Below are positions 49,714-58,906 of a stretch of DNA of 64,000 nt, in pieces. Source of the stretch: an uncultured Pseudomonadota bacterium (GTDB lineage Bacteria > Pseudomonadota > Gammaproteobacteria > Steroidobacterales > Steroidobacteraceae); contig CAISEB010000012.1 in assembly GCA_903884235.1 (NCBI GenBank), positions 231,357 through 295,356 on the forward strand. Direction: 5' to 3'. Within the stretch, counting starts at the first letter, position 1. The number at the start of each line of letters is the position of its first letter. Made by a program: the position numbers and the translations under genes. Under the pieces are notes generated by a model. The model was not told where the DNA came from, did no database searches, and saw only the letters and a program-made list of their open reading frames with translations.

Positions 49714-52206
49714 TCAGCCTTCGCGCAGGCTGAGCGCGGGCGAGGTCTCCACGACGCTTCGCGTCGCGAGCGTCCCGGCGACGCCGACCAGCAACGCGCC
49801 ACCACACATCCCGCCGAGCCAGACGACGGGATCGAACGAATAGTGCAGGCCGAACAGGCGCGTCGCGACCAGCCAGCCGATCGCCGAGGCGGCGCTCGCC
49901 GCGAGCACGCCCGACAGCAGGCCGAGCGCCGTGAACTCCGCGGCGACGCCGTACAGCACCGTACGCCGGCTGGCACCGAGCGTGCGCAGGATCGCGCTCT
50001 CGTAGCGCCGCTCGTCGCGCGTCGACTGGATCGCCGCGAACAGCACCGCGAGCCCCGCGACCAGCGTGAACCCGAACACGTACTCCACCGCCACCGCCGC
50101 GCGATCCATGATCGAGCGCACCTCGGCGAGCAGCGATTCGACGTCCACGACGGTCACGCTCGGGTGCTCGCGCACGAGACCGGCGAGCGCCGGGCGTTGC
50201 GCCGCATCGAGGTGCACGCTCGTCATGTAGGTGCCCGTGCTGGCGTCGAGGACGCCCGGCGCGAACAGCAGGAAGAAGTTAGGACGGAACCCGTCCCAGC
50301 GCACCTTGCGCACGTTGGCGATCGTCGCGACGACGCTCTCGCCGGCGACGTCGAAGCCCAGCTGGTCGCCGACCTTGAGGCCGAGCTCCTCCTGGAACTC
50401 CGTCGCGACCGAGACCTGCGGATGCGCGGCATCCGGCGACGTCCACCAGGCGCCATCGACCACCCGGTTGTCCGGCGGCAGCGTGGCGGACCAGCTGAGG
50501 TTCTGCTCGCGCTCGGCGAAGGCGCGACCGCGGTCGGACTTCGGCATGCGCGCCTGCATCGGCTGGCCATTGACCGACACGAGCCGCGCCCGCACCCAGG
50601 GCGACAGCACGGGCTCCGCGACGCCATGCTGGACCAGGTACGCGCGCAGCGAGTCGGCTTCGGCCGGCGGGATGTTGATCAGGAAATGATTCGGCGCGCC
50701 CGCCGGCAGGCTGCGCTGCCACTCGTCGAGCAGGTCGTTGCGGACGATCGCCAGCAACAGCAGCACCGTGAGGCTGAGCCCGACCGCGACGACCTGCACG
50801 ACGCTCTCGCGCCCGCGCCGCGCGACGTTCGCGAGCCCATATCGCCAGGCGAGGCCCGCGCCGCCGCGCAGTGCCCCGGTCGCGCGCACGAGCCCGAGGC
50901 CGGCGACACCGAGCACGAGCGCGCTCACCGCGAGGCCGCCGACCGCGTAGCCGACGAGCCGCGGGTCGCGGACCAGCGCGTACAGCAGCAGCGCGAGCGC
51001 CAGCGCCGCGGCGACGTAGGGCGCGCCGTAGCGCAGCGGCGGCGGCGCGAGGTCATGGCGCAGCACGCGCGCCGGCGGGACACGCCTGAGCTCGAGCAGC
51101 GGCGGCAGCGCGAAGCCGGCGAGCATGATGATCGCGGTGCCGAGCCCGAGCCACGCGGGCGTCAGCGACGGCGCCGGCAGCACGCCCTTCAGCAGGCTGC
51201 GCACCAGCCACGCGAGACCCGTCTCGGCCCCGAAGCCCAGCAGGGTTCCCACGGCGGCGCCGGCCAGCGCGACGAGCGCGAGCTCGATCGCGGTCACCCC
51301 GAGCACGAAGCCCTGGCTCGCGCCCAGGCTCTTGAGCAGCGCGACGAGGTCGAGCCGCCGCGACGCATAGCGCCGTGCCGCCATCGCGACGGCGACCGCC
51401 GCGAGCATCACCGTCACGAGCGCCGCGAGGTTGAGGAACCGGCCCGAGCGCTCGGTCGCGGACTTCATCTGTTCGCTGGACTCGCCGGCATCGACGAGCC
51501 GCTCGGCGGCGCTCTTGCGCGGGCGCAGCCACGCCTCGAAGGCCGCCACCGCGTCGGCCGGGCCCGCGAACAGCACGATCCACGTCGCGCGACTGCCGGG
51601 GCCCAGCAGCCGGCTCGGCGCGAGGTCGGCAGCGGCGATGAGCACCGTCGGTGCGAGATCGGCGAGCCCGCTGCCCTGGTCGGGCCGGTAGTCGAGCACC
51701 GCCGTCACGCGCAGCGCGAGCGCGCCGACCTGCAGCGTGCCGCCCACCGGCACCGCGAGGCGGGCGAGCAGTCTCGAATCCGCCCACGCCTCGCCCGGCC
51801 GCGGCGATCCGATCGCCGGCCGGCCCGGACCGTAGGGCACGTCCGCGATCCTGAGCGCGCCGCGCAGCGGGTAGGCCCCGTCCGCCGCGAGCACGGTCGC
51901 GAGCTGGCTCGTCGGGCCGGCGTAGACGACGCTCGGGAAGCTCGTCAGGCGCGCGACCGCGAGCCCGCGGGCGCGCGCCTCCGCGACGTAGGCGTCGGCC
52001 GGCGCCCGGCCCGACTCGAGCCGCAGGTCCGCCGCGAGGACCTCCGCCGCCTGCAGTCGGATGGCCTGGGAAATGCGGCTCGTGAAGAACCCGACCGCGG
52101 TCAGGGCGGCGACCGCGACGACCAGCGCGCCGAACAGCACCGCGAGTTCGCCGCTGCGCGCATCGCGCGCGAAGGCCACGAACGCGTAGCGCAGCAGGCG
52201 CTTCAT
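49714..52206 (-). CDS. FtsX-like ABC transporter permease (YbbP type)
   Basis: 830 residues with ten or so membrane segments arranged as two FtsX-type modules (for example the segments near residues 20-45, 245-390, 420-440 and 730-820) and large extracytoplasmic domains. LKSLGASQGFVLGVTAIELALV and RTLGASRRTVLYGVAAEF are the repeated FtsX signature. Forms an export or lipoprotein/mechanotransmission complex with the neighbouring ATPase; overlaps it by 4 bp. E. coli ybbP has the same partner and lies beside tesA. Confidence 0.92.
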   Translation of the reverse strand: MKRLLRYAFVAFARDARSGELAVLFGALVVAVAALTAVGFFTSRISQAIRLQAAEVLAADLRLESGRAPADAYVAEARARGLAVARLTSFPSVVYAGPTSQLATVLAADGAYPLRGALRIADVPYGPGRPAIGSPRPGEAWADSRLLARLAVPVGGTLQVGALALRVTAVLDYRPDQGSGLADLAPTVLIAAADLAPSRLLGPGSRATWIVLFAGPADAVAAFEAWLRPRKSAAERLVDAGESSEQMKSATERSGRFLNLAALVTVMLAAVAVAMAARRYASRRLDLVALLKSLGASQGFVLGVTAIELALVALAGAAVGTLLGFGAETGLAWLVRSLLKGVLPAPSLTPAWLGLGTAIIMLAGFALPPLLELRRVPPARVLRHDLAPPPLRYGAPYVAAALALALLLYALVRDPRLVGYAVGGLAVSALVLGVAGLGLVRATGALRGGAGLAWRYGLANVARRGRESVVQVVAVGLSLTVLLLLAIVRNDLLDEWQRSLPAGAPNHFLINIPPAEADSLRAYLVQHGVAEPVLSPWVRARLVSVNGQPMQARMPKSDRGRAFAEREQNLSWSATLPPDNRVVDGAWWTSPDAAHPQVSVATEFQEELGLKVGDQLGFDVAGESVVATIANVRKVRWDGFRPNFFLLFAPGVLDASTGTYMTSVHLDAAQRPALAGLVREHPSVTVVDVESLLAEVRSIMDRAAVAVEYVFGFTLVAGLAVLFAAIQSTRDERRYESAILRTLGASRRTVLYGVAAEFTALGLLSGVLAASAASAIGWLVATRLFGLHYSFDPVVWLGGMCGGALLVGVAGTLATRSVVETSPALSLREG

Positions 52207-52886
52207 GCGGCGACGCGCGTATCGGCGACGAGTCGGCCGGCGTCGAGCGTCAGCATCCGCCCGCAGCGGCGCGCGAGCGCGATTTCATGGGTCACGAGCA
52301 CGAGCGTCGTGCCGAACTCGCGGTTGAGGTCGAACAGCAGGTCGGCGATGCGCGCGCCGGTCACGCTGTCGAGGTTGCCGGTGGGTTCATCGGCGAACAG
52401 CACGTCCGGGCGCGCCACGAGCGCACGCGCGATCGCCACGCGCTGCTGCTCGCCACCAGACAGCTGCCGCGGATAGTGGCGCGCGCGCGGCGCAAGTCCG
52501 ACGCGCTCGAGCGCCTCGCGGGCCCGCTCGGTGGCACGCTCGCTGCCGGCGAGCTCCAGCGGCAGCATGACGTTCTCGAGGGCGGTCAGCGCGGGCACCA
52601 GATGGAATGACTGGAACACGAAACCGACGTGGCCGGCGCGCAGCCGTGCGCGTCCGTCCTCGTCGAGCGTGGACAGGTCGACGCCGTTCAGCAGCACCGT
52701 GCCACGGGTCGGCAGGTCGAGCCCGGCGAGCATCGCCAGCAGAGTCGACTTGCCGGACCCGGACGGGCCGACGATCGCCAGCGACTCGCCGCGCTCGACG
52801 CCGAAGCTGACGTCGGCGACGATGGTCAGCGTTCCTTCCGGGCTGCTAACCTCCCGGACTACCTGCCGTGACTCGAGTACCTGCAA
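52203..52886 (-). CDS. ABC transporter ATP-binding protein (YbbA type)
   Basis: 227 residues from a TTG at 52886 preceded by GAGG. A longer ATG frame would cover most of the tesA signal sequence on the other strand and has no family similarity. Walker A GPSGSGKSTLLAML, signature LSGGEQQRVAIARAL, Walker B VLFADEPTGNLDS and VTHEIALA. Transcription is divergent from tesA, and the two TTG start codons are 1 bp apart. YbbA-YbbP pairs beside tesA are conserved. Confidence 0.9.
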   Translation of the reverse strand: MQVLESRQVVREVSSPEGTLTIVADVSFGVERGESLAIVGPSGSGKSTLLAMLAGLDLPTRGTVLLNGVDLSTLDEDGRARLRAGHVGFVFQSFHLVPALTALENVMLPLELAGSERATERAREALERVGLAPRARHYPRQLSGGEQQRVAIARALVARPDVLFADEPTGNLDSVTGARIADLLFDLNREFGTTLVLVTHEIALARRCGRMLTLDAGRLVADTRVAA

Positions 52887-52887
52887 C

Positions 52888-53601
52888 TTGAACCTCGTTT
52901 CCTGGCTTCGGCGGCTCCAGTGGCGCGCGGCGCGCGTCACCCTCGCCATCATCGTGGGGCTGTCCATCGCGGCCGGGCCCCCGCCCGTCGCGGCTGCGAC
53001 TCCGTCCGTCGCATCCGGCGCCGCCGGCCCCGCGCTGGTCGTGCTCGGCGACTCGCTGAGCGCAGGCTATGGCATCCGGGTCGAGGAGGGCTGGGTCGCG
53101 CTGCTCGCGCGCCGGCTCGAGCAGGAAGGGTACGGGTACCGGGTGGTCAACGCCAGCGTCAGCGGTGAAACCACCGTCGGCGGACTCGCCCGCAGCGCGC
53201 ACGTGTTCGCGACGCACCATCCGGCGCTCGTCATCGTCGAGCTCGGCGCCAACGATGGGCTGCGCGGGCTGCCCGTGCCGGACATGCGCCGCAACCTCGT
53301 CGCGATCATCGGCGCCGCGCGCGCCGCCGGCGCACGCGTCCTCCTGGTCGGGACCCGCATCCCCAGCAACTACGGTGCCGCCTACACCGACGACTACTAC
53401 GCGACCTTCGCATCCGTCGCGCGCGAGACGAAGGTGGCGCTCGTGCCGTTCCTGCTGGAGGGCATCGCGTTTGACGAGCGCAACTTCCAGGCCGATCGAC
53501 TGCACCCCACCGCGGCCGTCCAGCCCCGCCTCCTCGACACGGTCTGGGCGGCGCTCAAGCCGCTGCTCGGGCCGCCGCGCCAGCCGCCTGGGGCGCGCTA
53601 G
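52888..53601 (+). CDS. tesA: Arylesterase/multifunctional acyl-CoA thioesterase I-protease I-lysophospholipase L1 (TesA)
   Basis: 237 residues from a TTG at 52888. This start gives a signal peptide (basic NLVSWLRRLQWRAARV, then LAIIVGLSIAAG). A GTG at 52954 would shorten it and lose that n-region. GDSL hydrolase: catalytic Ser in VLGDSLSAGYGIRVEEG, GANDGLRGLP, and the Asp-His pair in DRLHPTAAVQ. Periplasmic lysophospholipase/thioesterase. The next gene begins 2 bp after its stop. Confidence 0.9.
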   Translation: MNLVSWLRRLQWRAARVTLAIIVGLSIAAGPPPVAAATPSVASGAAGPALVVLGDSLSAGYGIRVEEGWVALLARRLEQEGYGYRVVNASVSGETTVGGLARSAHVFATHHPALVIVELGANDGLRGLPVPDMRRNLVAIIGAARAAGARVLLVGTRIPSNYGAAYTDDYYATFASVARETKVALVPFLLEGIAFDERNFQADRLHPTAAVQPRLLDTVWAALKPLLGPPRQPPGAR

Positions 53602-53603
53602 GT

Positions 53604-55481
53604 ATGGCAGGCCACTCGCAGTTCCGTCTGTTCGGTGAGCGGCGGTTCCTGCCGTTCTTCTGGGCGCAGGCGCTCGGCGCGTTCAACGACAACGTCTACA
53701 AGAACACGCTGGTGATCCTCGCGACCTACCGCGCCGCCGAGTACACCTCGATCAAGCCGGCGCTGCTGACGAACCTGGCTGGCGGCTTCTTCATCCTGCC
53801 GTTCGTGCTGTTCTCCGGCGTCTCGGGGCAGCTCGCCGACCGCTACGACAAGACCCGCGTGCTGCGCGCGGTCAAGATCGCGGAGATCGCGATCATGGCG
53901 CTCGCGGGCGTCGGCTTCCTGCTGCACCAGATGCCGCTGCTGCTGGCCGCGCTGTTCCTGATGGGCGCACACTCGACCTTCTTCGCGCCGGCCAAGTACG
54001 GATTCCTGCAGCAGGTGCTGACGGACGACGAGCTCGTCGGCGGCAATGCGCTGCTCGAGATGGGCACCTTCGTCGGGATCCTCGCGGGCATGCTGCTCGC
54101 CGGGGCACTGGTGAGGTTCGGCGACACGTCGCTGATCGTCGGCGTGCTGGTCGCGACCGCAGTGGTGGGATACGTGTTCGCGCGCTTCATCCCGGCGCAG
54201 CAGGCGGCGGCGCCGACGCTGTCGATCAACCCGAGCTGGTACCGCTCCACGCTCGAGAATCTCGCCGCCGCGCGCCAGAACGAGGTCGTGTTCCTGTCGA
54301 TCCTCGGCATCTCGTGGTTCTGGTTCTACGGGATCCTGATCCTCGCGCAGGTGCCGGTGTACGTGCAGCAGCTGCTGCATGGCGACGAGAACGGCGTGAC
54401 CATGCTGCTGTTCGGCTTCACCTTCGGCGTCGCCACGGGATCGCTGCTGTGCGAGAAGCTCTCGGGTCGCCGCCTCGAGATCGGCCTCGTACCCCTCGGC
54501 TCACTCGGCCTGACGATCTTCGGCGTCGACCTGTTCTTCGCGACGCCCTCGACGATCCCCCCGCATGAGCTCCCGTGGCAGGCGCTGCTCGCCTGGCCCG
54601 GCGTCTGGCGCGTGCTGATGGACGTCACGCTGATCGGCCTGTCCGGCGGCCTTTACATCGTGCCGCTCTACGCGTTGACGCAGCGCATCACGCCGGTCGC
54701 GGTCATGAGCCGGGTCATCAGCGCCAACAGCGTCTGGAATGCGGTCTTCATGGTCGTTGCCTCGCTGTTCGGCTTCGTGATGCTGTCGCGCGGCGTGACG
54801 ATCCCGGCCTTGATCCTCGTCGTCGCGATCCTGAACCTGGCGGTCGCGGTGTTCATCTACGCGCGGCTCCCGGAGTTCCTGCTGCGCCTGCTGGCGTGGT
54901 TCCTGGCGCGCGTGATCTACCGGATCCGCGTGACCGGGCTCGAGCAGGTCCCCGAGCGCGGCCCGGCCCTTGTGATCTGCAACCACGTCAGTTACGCCGA
55001 CGCGCTGGTGCTCTCGGCGGCGGTCCCGCGGCCGATGCGCTTCGTCATGGAGGCATCGATCTTCCGCATCCCGGGCGCGAATCTCGTGTTCCGCGGCATG
55101 AAGGCGATCCCGGTCGCGACGCGCGACGAGGACCCCGCCGTGCGCGAGGAGGCGTTCCGCCAGGTGCTGGCGGAACTCGCGGCCGGTCAGCTGGTCTGCA
55201 TCTTCCCGGAGGGGCGCCTCACCGCCGACGGCACTATCGGCGAGTTCCGGCCGGGCCTGCTGCGCATCCTGAAGGAGCGGCCCGTGCCGGTCGTTCCGAT
55301 CGCGATCTCGGGACTCTGGGGTTCGGCGTTCTCGCGCCGCTACCGGGGGCCCGCGCGCACGCTGCCGCGGCGGCTGTGGGCGCGGATCGACGTGCGCGTC
55401 GGTGCCCCGGTGCCCGCCGAGGAGGCGACGCTCGGGCTGCTCGCGACCGAGGTCGCCAGACTCCGGGGGCCGCTCGCGTGA
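53604..55481 (+). CDS. Fusion of an LplT-like MFS transporter and a PlsC-type acyltransferase
   Basis: 625 residues. Residues 1-~410 form a twelve-segment MFS module of the lysophospholipid transporter type (FWAQALGAFNDNVYKNTLVIL is the LplT signature). Residues ~430-625 form a 1-acylglycerol-3-phosphate O-acyltransferase domain with the HX4D motif in CNHVSYADALVLSAA and the second motif FPEGRLTADG. Expected to import and reacylate lysophospholipids at the inner membrane. The AMP-ligase domain present in E. coli Aas is absent here, but fadD lies just downstream. Begins 2 bp after tesA. Confidence 0.92.
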   Translation: MAGHSQFRLFGERRFLPFFWAQALGAFNDNVYKNTLVILATYRAAEYTSIKPALLTNLAGGFFILPFVLFSGVSGQLADRYDKTRVLRAVKIAEIAIMALAGVGFLLHQMPLLLAALFLMGAHSTFFAPAKYGFLQQVLTDDELVGGNALLEMGTFVGILAGMLLAGALVRFGDTSLIVGVLVATAVVGYVFARFIPAQQAAAPTLSINPSWYRSTLENLAAARQNEVVFLSILGISWFWFYGILILAQVPVYVQQLLHGDENGVTMLLFGFTFGVATGSLLCEKLSGRRLEIGLVPLGSLGLTIFGVDLFFATPSTIPPHELPWQALLAWPGVWRVLMDVTLIGLSGGLYIVPLYALTQRITPVAVMSRVISANSVWNAVFMVVASLFGFVMLSRGVTIPALILVVAILNLAVAVFIYARLPEFLLRLLAWFLARVIYRIRVTGLEQVPERGPALVICNHVSYADALVLSAAVPRPMRFVMEASIFRIPGANLVFRGMKAIPVATRDEDPAVREEAFRQVLAELAAGQLVCIFPEGRLTADGTIGEFRPGLLRILKERPVPVVPIAISGLWGSAFSRRYRGPARTLPRRLWARIDVRVGAPVPAEEATLGLLATEVARLRGPLA

Positions 55482-55576
55482 AATGCGTGCTTGCAGGTTC
55501 AGGACGCGGTCGATAGCGTTGTCGGACGGGTCGCCGCCGGGTGGATATTGCGGCGCAAAAAGGAGACCGCCTGGCC

Positions 55577-57259
55577 GTGGATAAGATCTGGTTGAAGTCC
55601 TACCCGCCGGGCGTGCCTGCCGAGATCGATCCGCAGCAATTCCGCTCGCTTGCGCACCTGTTCGAGGACGCGGTCGCCCGCCATGCCGAGCTGCCCGCCT
55701 TCACCAATATGGGCAGGACGATCACCTACCGCGAGCTCGACTCGATGTCCCGCGCGTTCGCCGCGTGGCTGCAGAAGGAAGCCCGCCTGAAGCGCGGCGA
55801 TCGCATCGCGCTGATGATGCCGAACATCCTGCAGTACCCGGTGGCGCTGTTCGGCGCCCTGCGCGCCGGTCTCATCGTCGTCAACACGAACCCGCTCTAC
55901 ACCGCTCGCGAGCTCGAGCACCAGCTCAAGGACTCGGGCGCCAAGGCGATCGTCGTGTTCGAGCAGGCCGCCCACATCCTCGAGCAATGCCTCGCGCAGA
56001 CCGACATCGAGGAGGTCGTCGTCACCGGGATCGGCGACCTGCTCGGCTTCCCCAAGGGGCCGATCGTCAACTTCGTGCTGCGCAACGTCAGGAAGCAGGT
56101 CAAGCGCTACACGCTGCCCGATGCGCACTCCTTCGACTCGGTGCTCGAGCAGGGCAAGTGGGTCAACCTCGAGGCGCCGAAGCTGGCGCTCGACGACATC
56201 GCGTTCCTGCAGTACACCGGCGGCACGACCGGCGTGTCGAAGGGCGCAATGCTCACGCACCGCAACATGGTGGCCAACACGCTGCAGACGCACGCGTGGC
56301 TGCAGCAGTTCTGCGACGAGAACCAGCGCGAGCAGCAGATCGTCATCGGTGCGCTGCCGCTGTACCACATCTTCGCGCTGACGGCGATCGCGCTCGTTTG
56401 GCTGTACGAGGGCGGGCACACGATCCTGATCACGAATCCGCGCGACATGCCGGGCTTCGTCAAGGAGCTGAAGCGATATCCGCCGGGGATGTTCTACGGC
56501 GTGAACACGCTGTTCAACGGCCTGCTGCACGCGCCGGGCTTCGACACCGTGGATTTCTCGAAGCTGCAGGCCAGCGTCGCCGGCGGCATGGCGCTGCAAG
56601 GTGCGGTCGCGGAGCGCTGGAAGGCGGTGACGGGCTGCGTCCTGTCGCAGGGCTGGGGCCTGACCGAGACCTCGCCCGTCGCGACGACCTCGCCGCGTGG
56701 CGCCGACTTCAACAACTCCATCGGCCTGCCGGTGCCGTCCACCGAAATCTCGATCCGCGACGACGGCGGCAACGAAGTCGCCATCGGTGGCGTTGGCGAG
56801 CTGTGCGTTCGCGGACCGCAGGTGATGGCGGGCTACTGGAACCGCCCCGAGGAAACCTCGCAGGTCATGCTCGACGGCGGCTGGCTCAAGACCGGCGACG
56901 TCGGCCGGATGGATGCCGAGGGCTTCGTCTACATCGAGGATCGCAAGAAGGACATGATCCTCGTGTCGGGATTCAACGTATACCCGAACGAGATCGAGGG
57001 CGTGATCGCGCGCCACCCGGGGGTGCTGGAGGTCGCGGCCGTGTCGCAGGCCGACGAGCACTCGGGCGAGGTCGTCGCGGTGTTCGTCGTGAAGAAGGAT
57101 CCCGCACTGACCGCAGCGCAGGTGATCGAGTTCGCGCGCACCGACCTCACCGGCTACAAGGTCCCGCGCCACGTCTATTTCCGGGACGAGCTGCCGAAGA
57201 CCAACGTCGGCAAGATCCTCCGCCGCGCGCTGCGCGACAGCGTCGCGCCCCGCCCCTGA
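55577..57259 (+). CDS. fadD: Long-chain-fatty-acid-CoA ligase FadD
   Basis: 560 residues from a GTG at 55577 (AGGAG 11 bp upstream), the same length as E. coli FadD. Forms acyl-CoA from fatty acid, ATP and CoA. P-loop YTGGTTGVSKGAMLTHRN, LPLYHIFALTAIALV, VNTLFNGLL and GLTETSPV are present. The C-terminal FADD signature region reads DRKKDMILVSGFNVYPNEIEG. It follows the LplT-PlsC fusion after 95 bp and complements fadE. Confidence 0.96.
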   Translation: MDKIWLKSYPPGVPAEIDPQQFRSLAHLFEDAVARHAELPAFTNMGRTITYRELDSMSRAFAAWLQKEARLKRGDRIALMMPNILQYPVALFGALRAGLIVVNTNPLYTARELEHQLKDSGAKAIVVFEQAAHILEQCLAQTDIEEVVVTGIGDLLGFPKGPIVNFVLRNVRKQVKRYTLPDAHSFDSVLEQGKWVNLEAPKLALDDIAFLQYTGGTTGVSKGAMLTHRNMVANTLQTHAWLQQFCDENQREQQIVIGALPLYHIFALTAIALVWLYEGGHTILITNPRDMPGFVKELKRYPPGMFYGVNTLFNGLLHAPGFDTVDFSKLQASVAGGMALQGAVAERWKAVTGCVLSQGWGLTETSPVATTSPRGADFNNSIGLPVPSTEISIRDDGGNEVAIGGVGELCVRGPQVMAGYWNRPEETSQVMLDGGWLKTGDVGRMDAEGFVYIEDRKKDMILVSGFNVYPNEIEGVIARHPGVLEVAAVSQADEHSGEVVAVFVVKKDPALTAAQVIEFARTDLTGYKVPRHVYFRDELPKTNVGKILRRALRDSVAPRP

Positions 57260-57274
57260 GCCGCGCCCGCGGGC

Positions 57275-57826
57275 CTAGGCCGCGAGCGACTTGCGCAGCA
57301 CGATCATCCTGAGGTCCGGCGACTTCGGGATGCCAAAGCGCTCGTCGTTGTACGGGAACGGGCGGGTTTCCCCCGTCGCGACGTAGCCGCGGCGCTCGTA
57401 CCATGCGATCAGCTCGGCGCGCACCTCGATCACCGTCATCTCCGCCGCCCGCGAACCGTACTCGGCGCGGGCGAACGTCTCGGCGGCGGCGAGCAGCTGG
57501 CGCCCGATGCCGCTGCCCTGCAGCGTCGGCCGGATCGTCACCATGCCGATGTAAGCGGTGTCCTCGTCCTTCCGCTCGACCTGCACGCAGCCGAACAGCC
57601 CGGTCTGCGCGCGCAGCACGAGCACGGCCTTGCCCGGCGAGCCGATGATCTCCTCCAGCGCAGCGGCATCGATGCGCGTGCCGTCGATGAGGTCGGCCTC
57701 CGTGGTCCAGCCGCGTCGGCTCGAGTCACCGCGGTAGGCGCCGTTGATCAGCGCGGCGAGCGCGACGGCGTCGGTCGCCTTGGCACGGGTCGTGAACAGT
57801 TCGTCCGGGCCTGCCTCGATCGTCAT
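57275..57826 (-). CDS. GNAT family N-acetyltransferase
   Basis: 183 residues. The acetyl-CoA loop appears as QGSGIGRQLLAAAETFA, preceded by IGMVTIRPT; the C-terminal RGYVATGETRPFPYND motif is typical. Substrate not readable. Starts 13 bp after the ppa stop. ppa and crcB precede it on the same strand. Convergent with fadD. Confidence 0.88.
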   Translation of the reverse strand: MTIEAGPDELFTTRAKATDAVALAALINGAYRGDSSRRGWTTEADLIDGTRIDAAALEEIIGSPGKAVLVLRAQTGLFGCVQVERKDEDTAYIGMVTIRPTLQGSGIGRQLLAAAETFARAEYGSRAAEMTVIEVRAELIAWYERRGYVATGETRPFPYNDERFGIPKSPDLRMIVLRKSLAA

Positions 57827-57839
57827 CGTCGCGGTGCTC

Positions 57840-58442
57840 CTAGCGGGGCTTGCGGGTCTTGCGCGCCTTGGTGGCGCCGGCGGGCTCCTCCGGCACGGCG
57901 CGCAACGGCACCTTCACGCCCTGCACGCGCGCGATGCCCTCCTGGATCAGCTTGGCGGCGCCGTGCGGGCCTTCCCAGTTCGTGATCGTGACCCACTTGC
58001 CCTTCTCCAGGTCCTTGTAGTGCTGGAAGAAGTGCGCGATCTGCTCGGTCAGGATCGGCGGCAGGTCCTTGTAGGACTTCACGCCGCTGTAGAACGGATG
58101 CAGCTTGTCGACCGGCACCGCGACGACCTTCTCGTCGCCACCGGCCTCGTCGCGCATCATGAGCGCGCCGATCGGACGGCAGCGGATCACGGCGCCCGGC
58201 ACCACCGCGACCTGGCCGACGACGATGACGTCGAGCGGATCGCCGTCCTCGGCGAGCGTCTGCGGGATGAAGCCGTAGTTGCCCGGGTAGTACATCGAGG
58301 TGTGCAGGAAGCGGTCGACGAACATCGCGCCCGACTTCTTGTCGAGCTCGTACTTGACCGGGATGCCGCCCTGCGGGATCTCGATCACCGCGTAGATGTC
58401 CCAGGGGGGCTCGATGCCGACGGGGATCTGGCTCAGGTCCAT
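57840..58442 (-). CDS. ppa: Inorganic pyrophosphatase (family I)
   Basis: 200 residues. Hydrolyses pyrophosphate to orthophosphate with Mg. [25 protein letters not shown] contains the DGDPLD metal-binding signature. [15 protein letters not shown] and a lysine-rich tail follow. The tail (about the last 20 residues) is longer and more basic than in E. coli. Between crcB (16 bp upstream) and the GNAT gene. Confidence 0.95.
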   Translation of the reverse strand: MDLSQIPVGIEPPWDIYAVIEIPQGGIPVKYELDKKSGAMFVDRFLHTSMYYPGNYGFIPQTLAEDGDPLDVIVVGQVAVVPGAVIRCRPIGALMMRDEAGGDEKVVAVPVDKLHPFYSGVKSYKDLPPILTEQIAHFFQHYKDLEKGKWVTITNWEGPHGAAKLIQEGIARVQGVKVPLRAVPEEPAGATKARKTRKPR

Positions 58443-58458
58443 GGCGAAACTCCGGAAG

Positions 58459-58842
58459 TCAGCGAGCCAGCGCGGCCGCAGCCGCGTAGCCCGCCCAGGT
58501 GGCGAGGAGGCAGGTGAACAGGGACGCGGCGACGTAGGCGCCCGCGCGCAGCGCGTCGCCGGCCTGCAGCATGCCGACGGTCTGCAGGCTGAATGCCGAG
58601 AATGTGGTGTAGCCGCCGCAGATGCCGACCATGACGAACTGGCGCACGGCCGGCGACTCGATCAGGCGCGCGTCGTTCCAGGAACCGCCGGCGACCGCGC
58701 CGATCAGCAGGCAGCCGGTCACGTTGACGAGCAGCGTTCCCCACGGGAACGCCGGACCCAGCGTCCGCGCCAACGCCTCGGAGAGGCCGTAGCGCGCGAG
58801 GCTGCCGAGGGCTCCGCCCAGTGCGATCAACAGCGCGGTCAC
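58459..58842 (-). CDS. crcB: Fluoride ion transporter CrcB (Fluc)
   Basis: 127 residues from a GTG at 58842. The long frame on the same strand beyond it is not homologous. Four membrane segments. Fluc motifs: [32 protein letters not shown] with the conserved Asn, and [13 protein letters not shown]. Forms a dual-topology fluoride channel. GGAAGG-like binding site upstream. Encoded before ppa, whose product pyrophosphatase is a fluoride-sensitive enzyme, a functionally sensible pairing by inference. Confidence 0.93.
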   Translation of the reverse strand: MTALLIALGGALGSLARYGLSEALARTLGPAFPWGTLLVNVTGCLLIGAVAGGSWNDARLIESPAVRQFVMVGICGGYTTFSAFSLQTVGMLQAGDALRAGAYVAASLFTCLLATWAGYAAAAALAR

Positions 58843-58906
58843 GACCTTCCATTCTCCCAGCCCGCGGATCCGAGCCCGGCGCCGCGACGGCGCGCCCGGC
58901 GGTACC

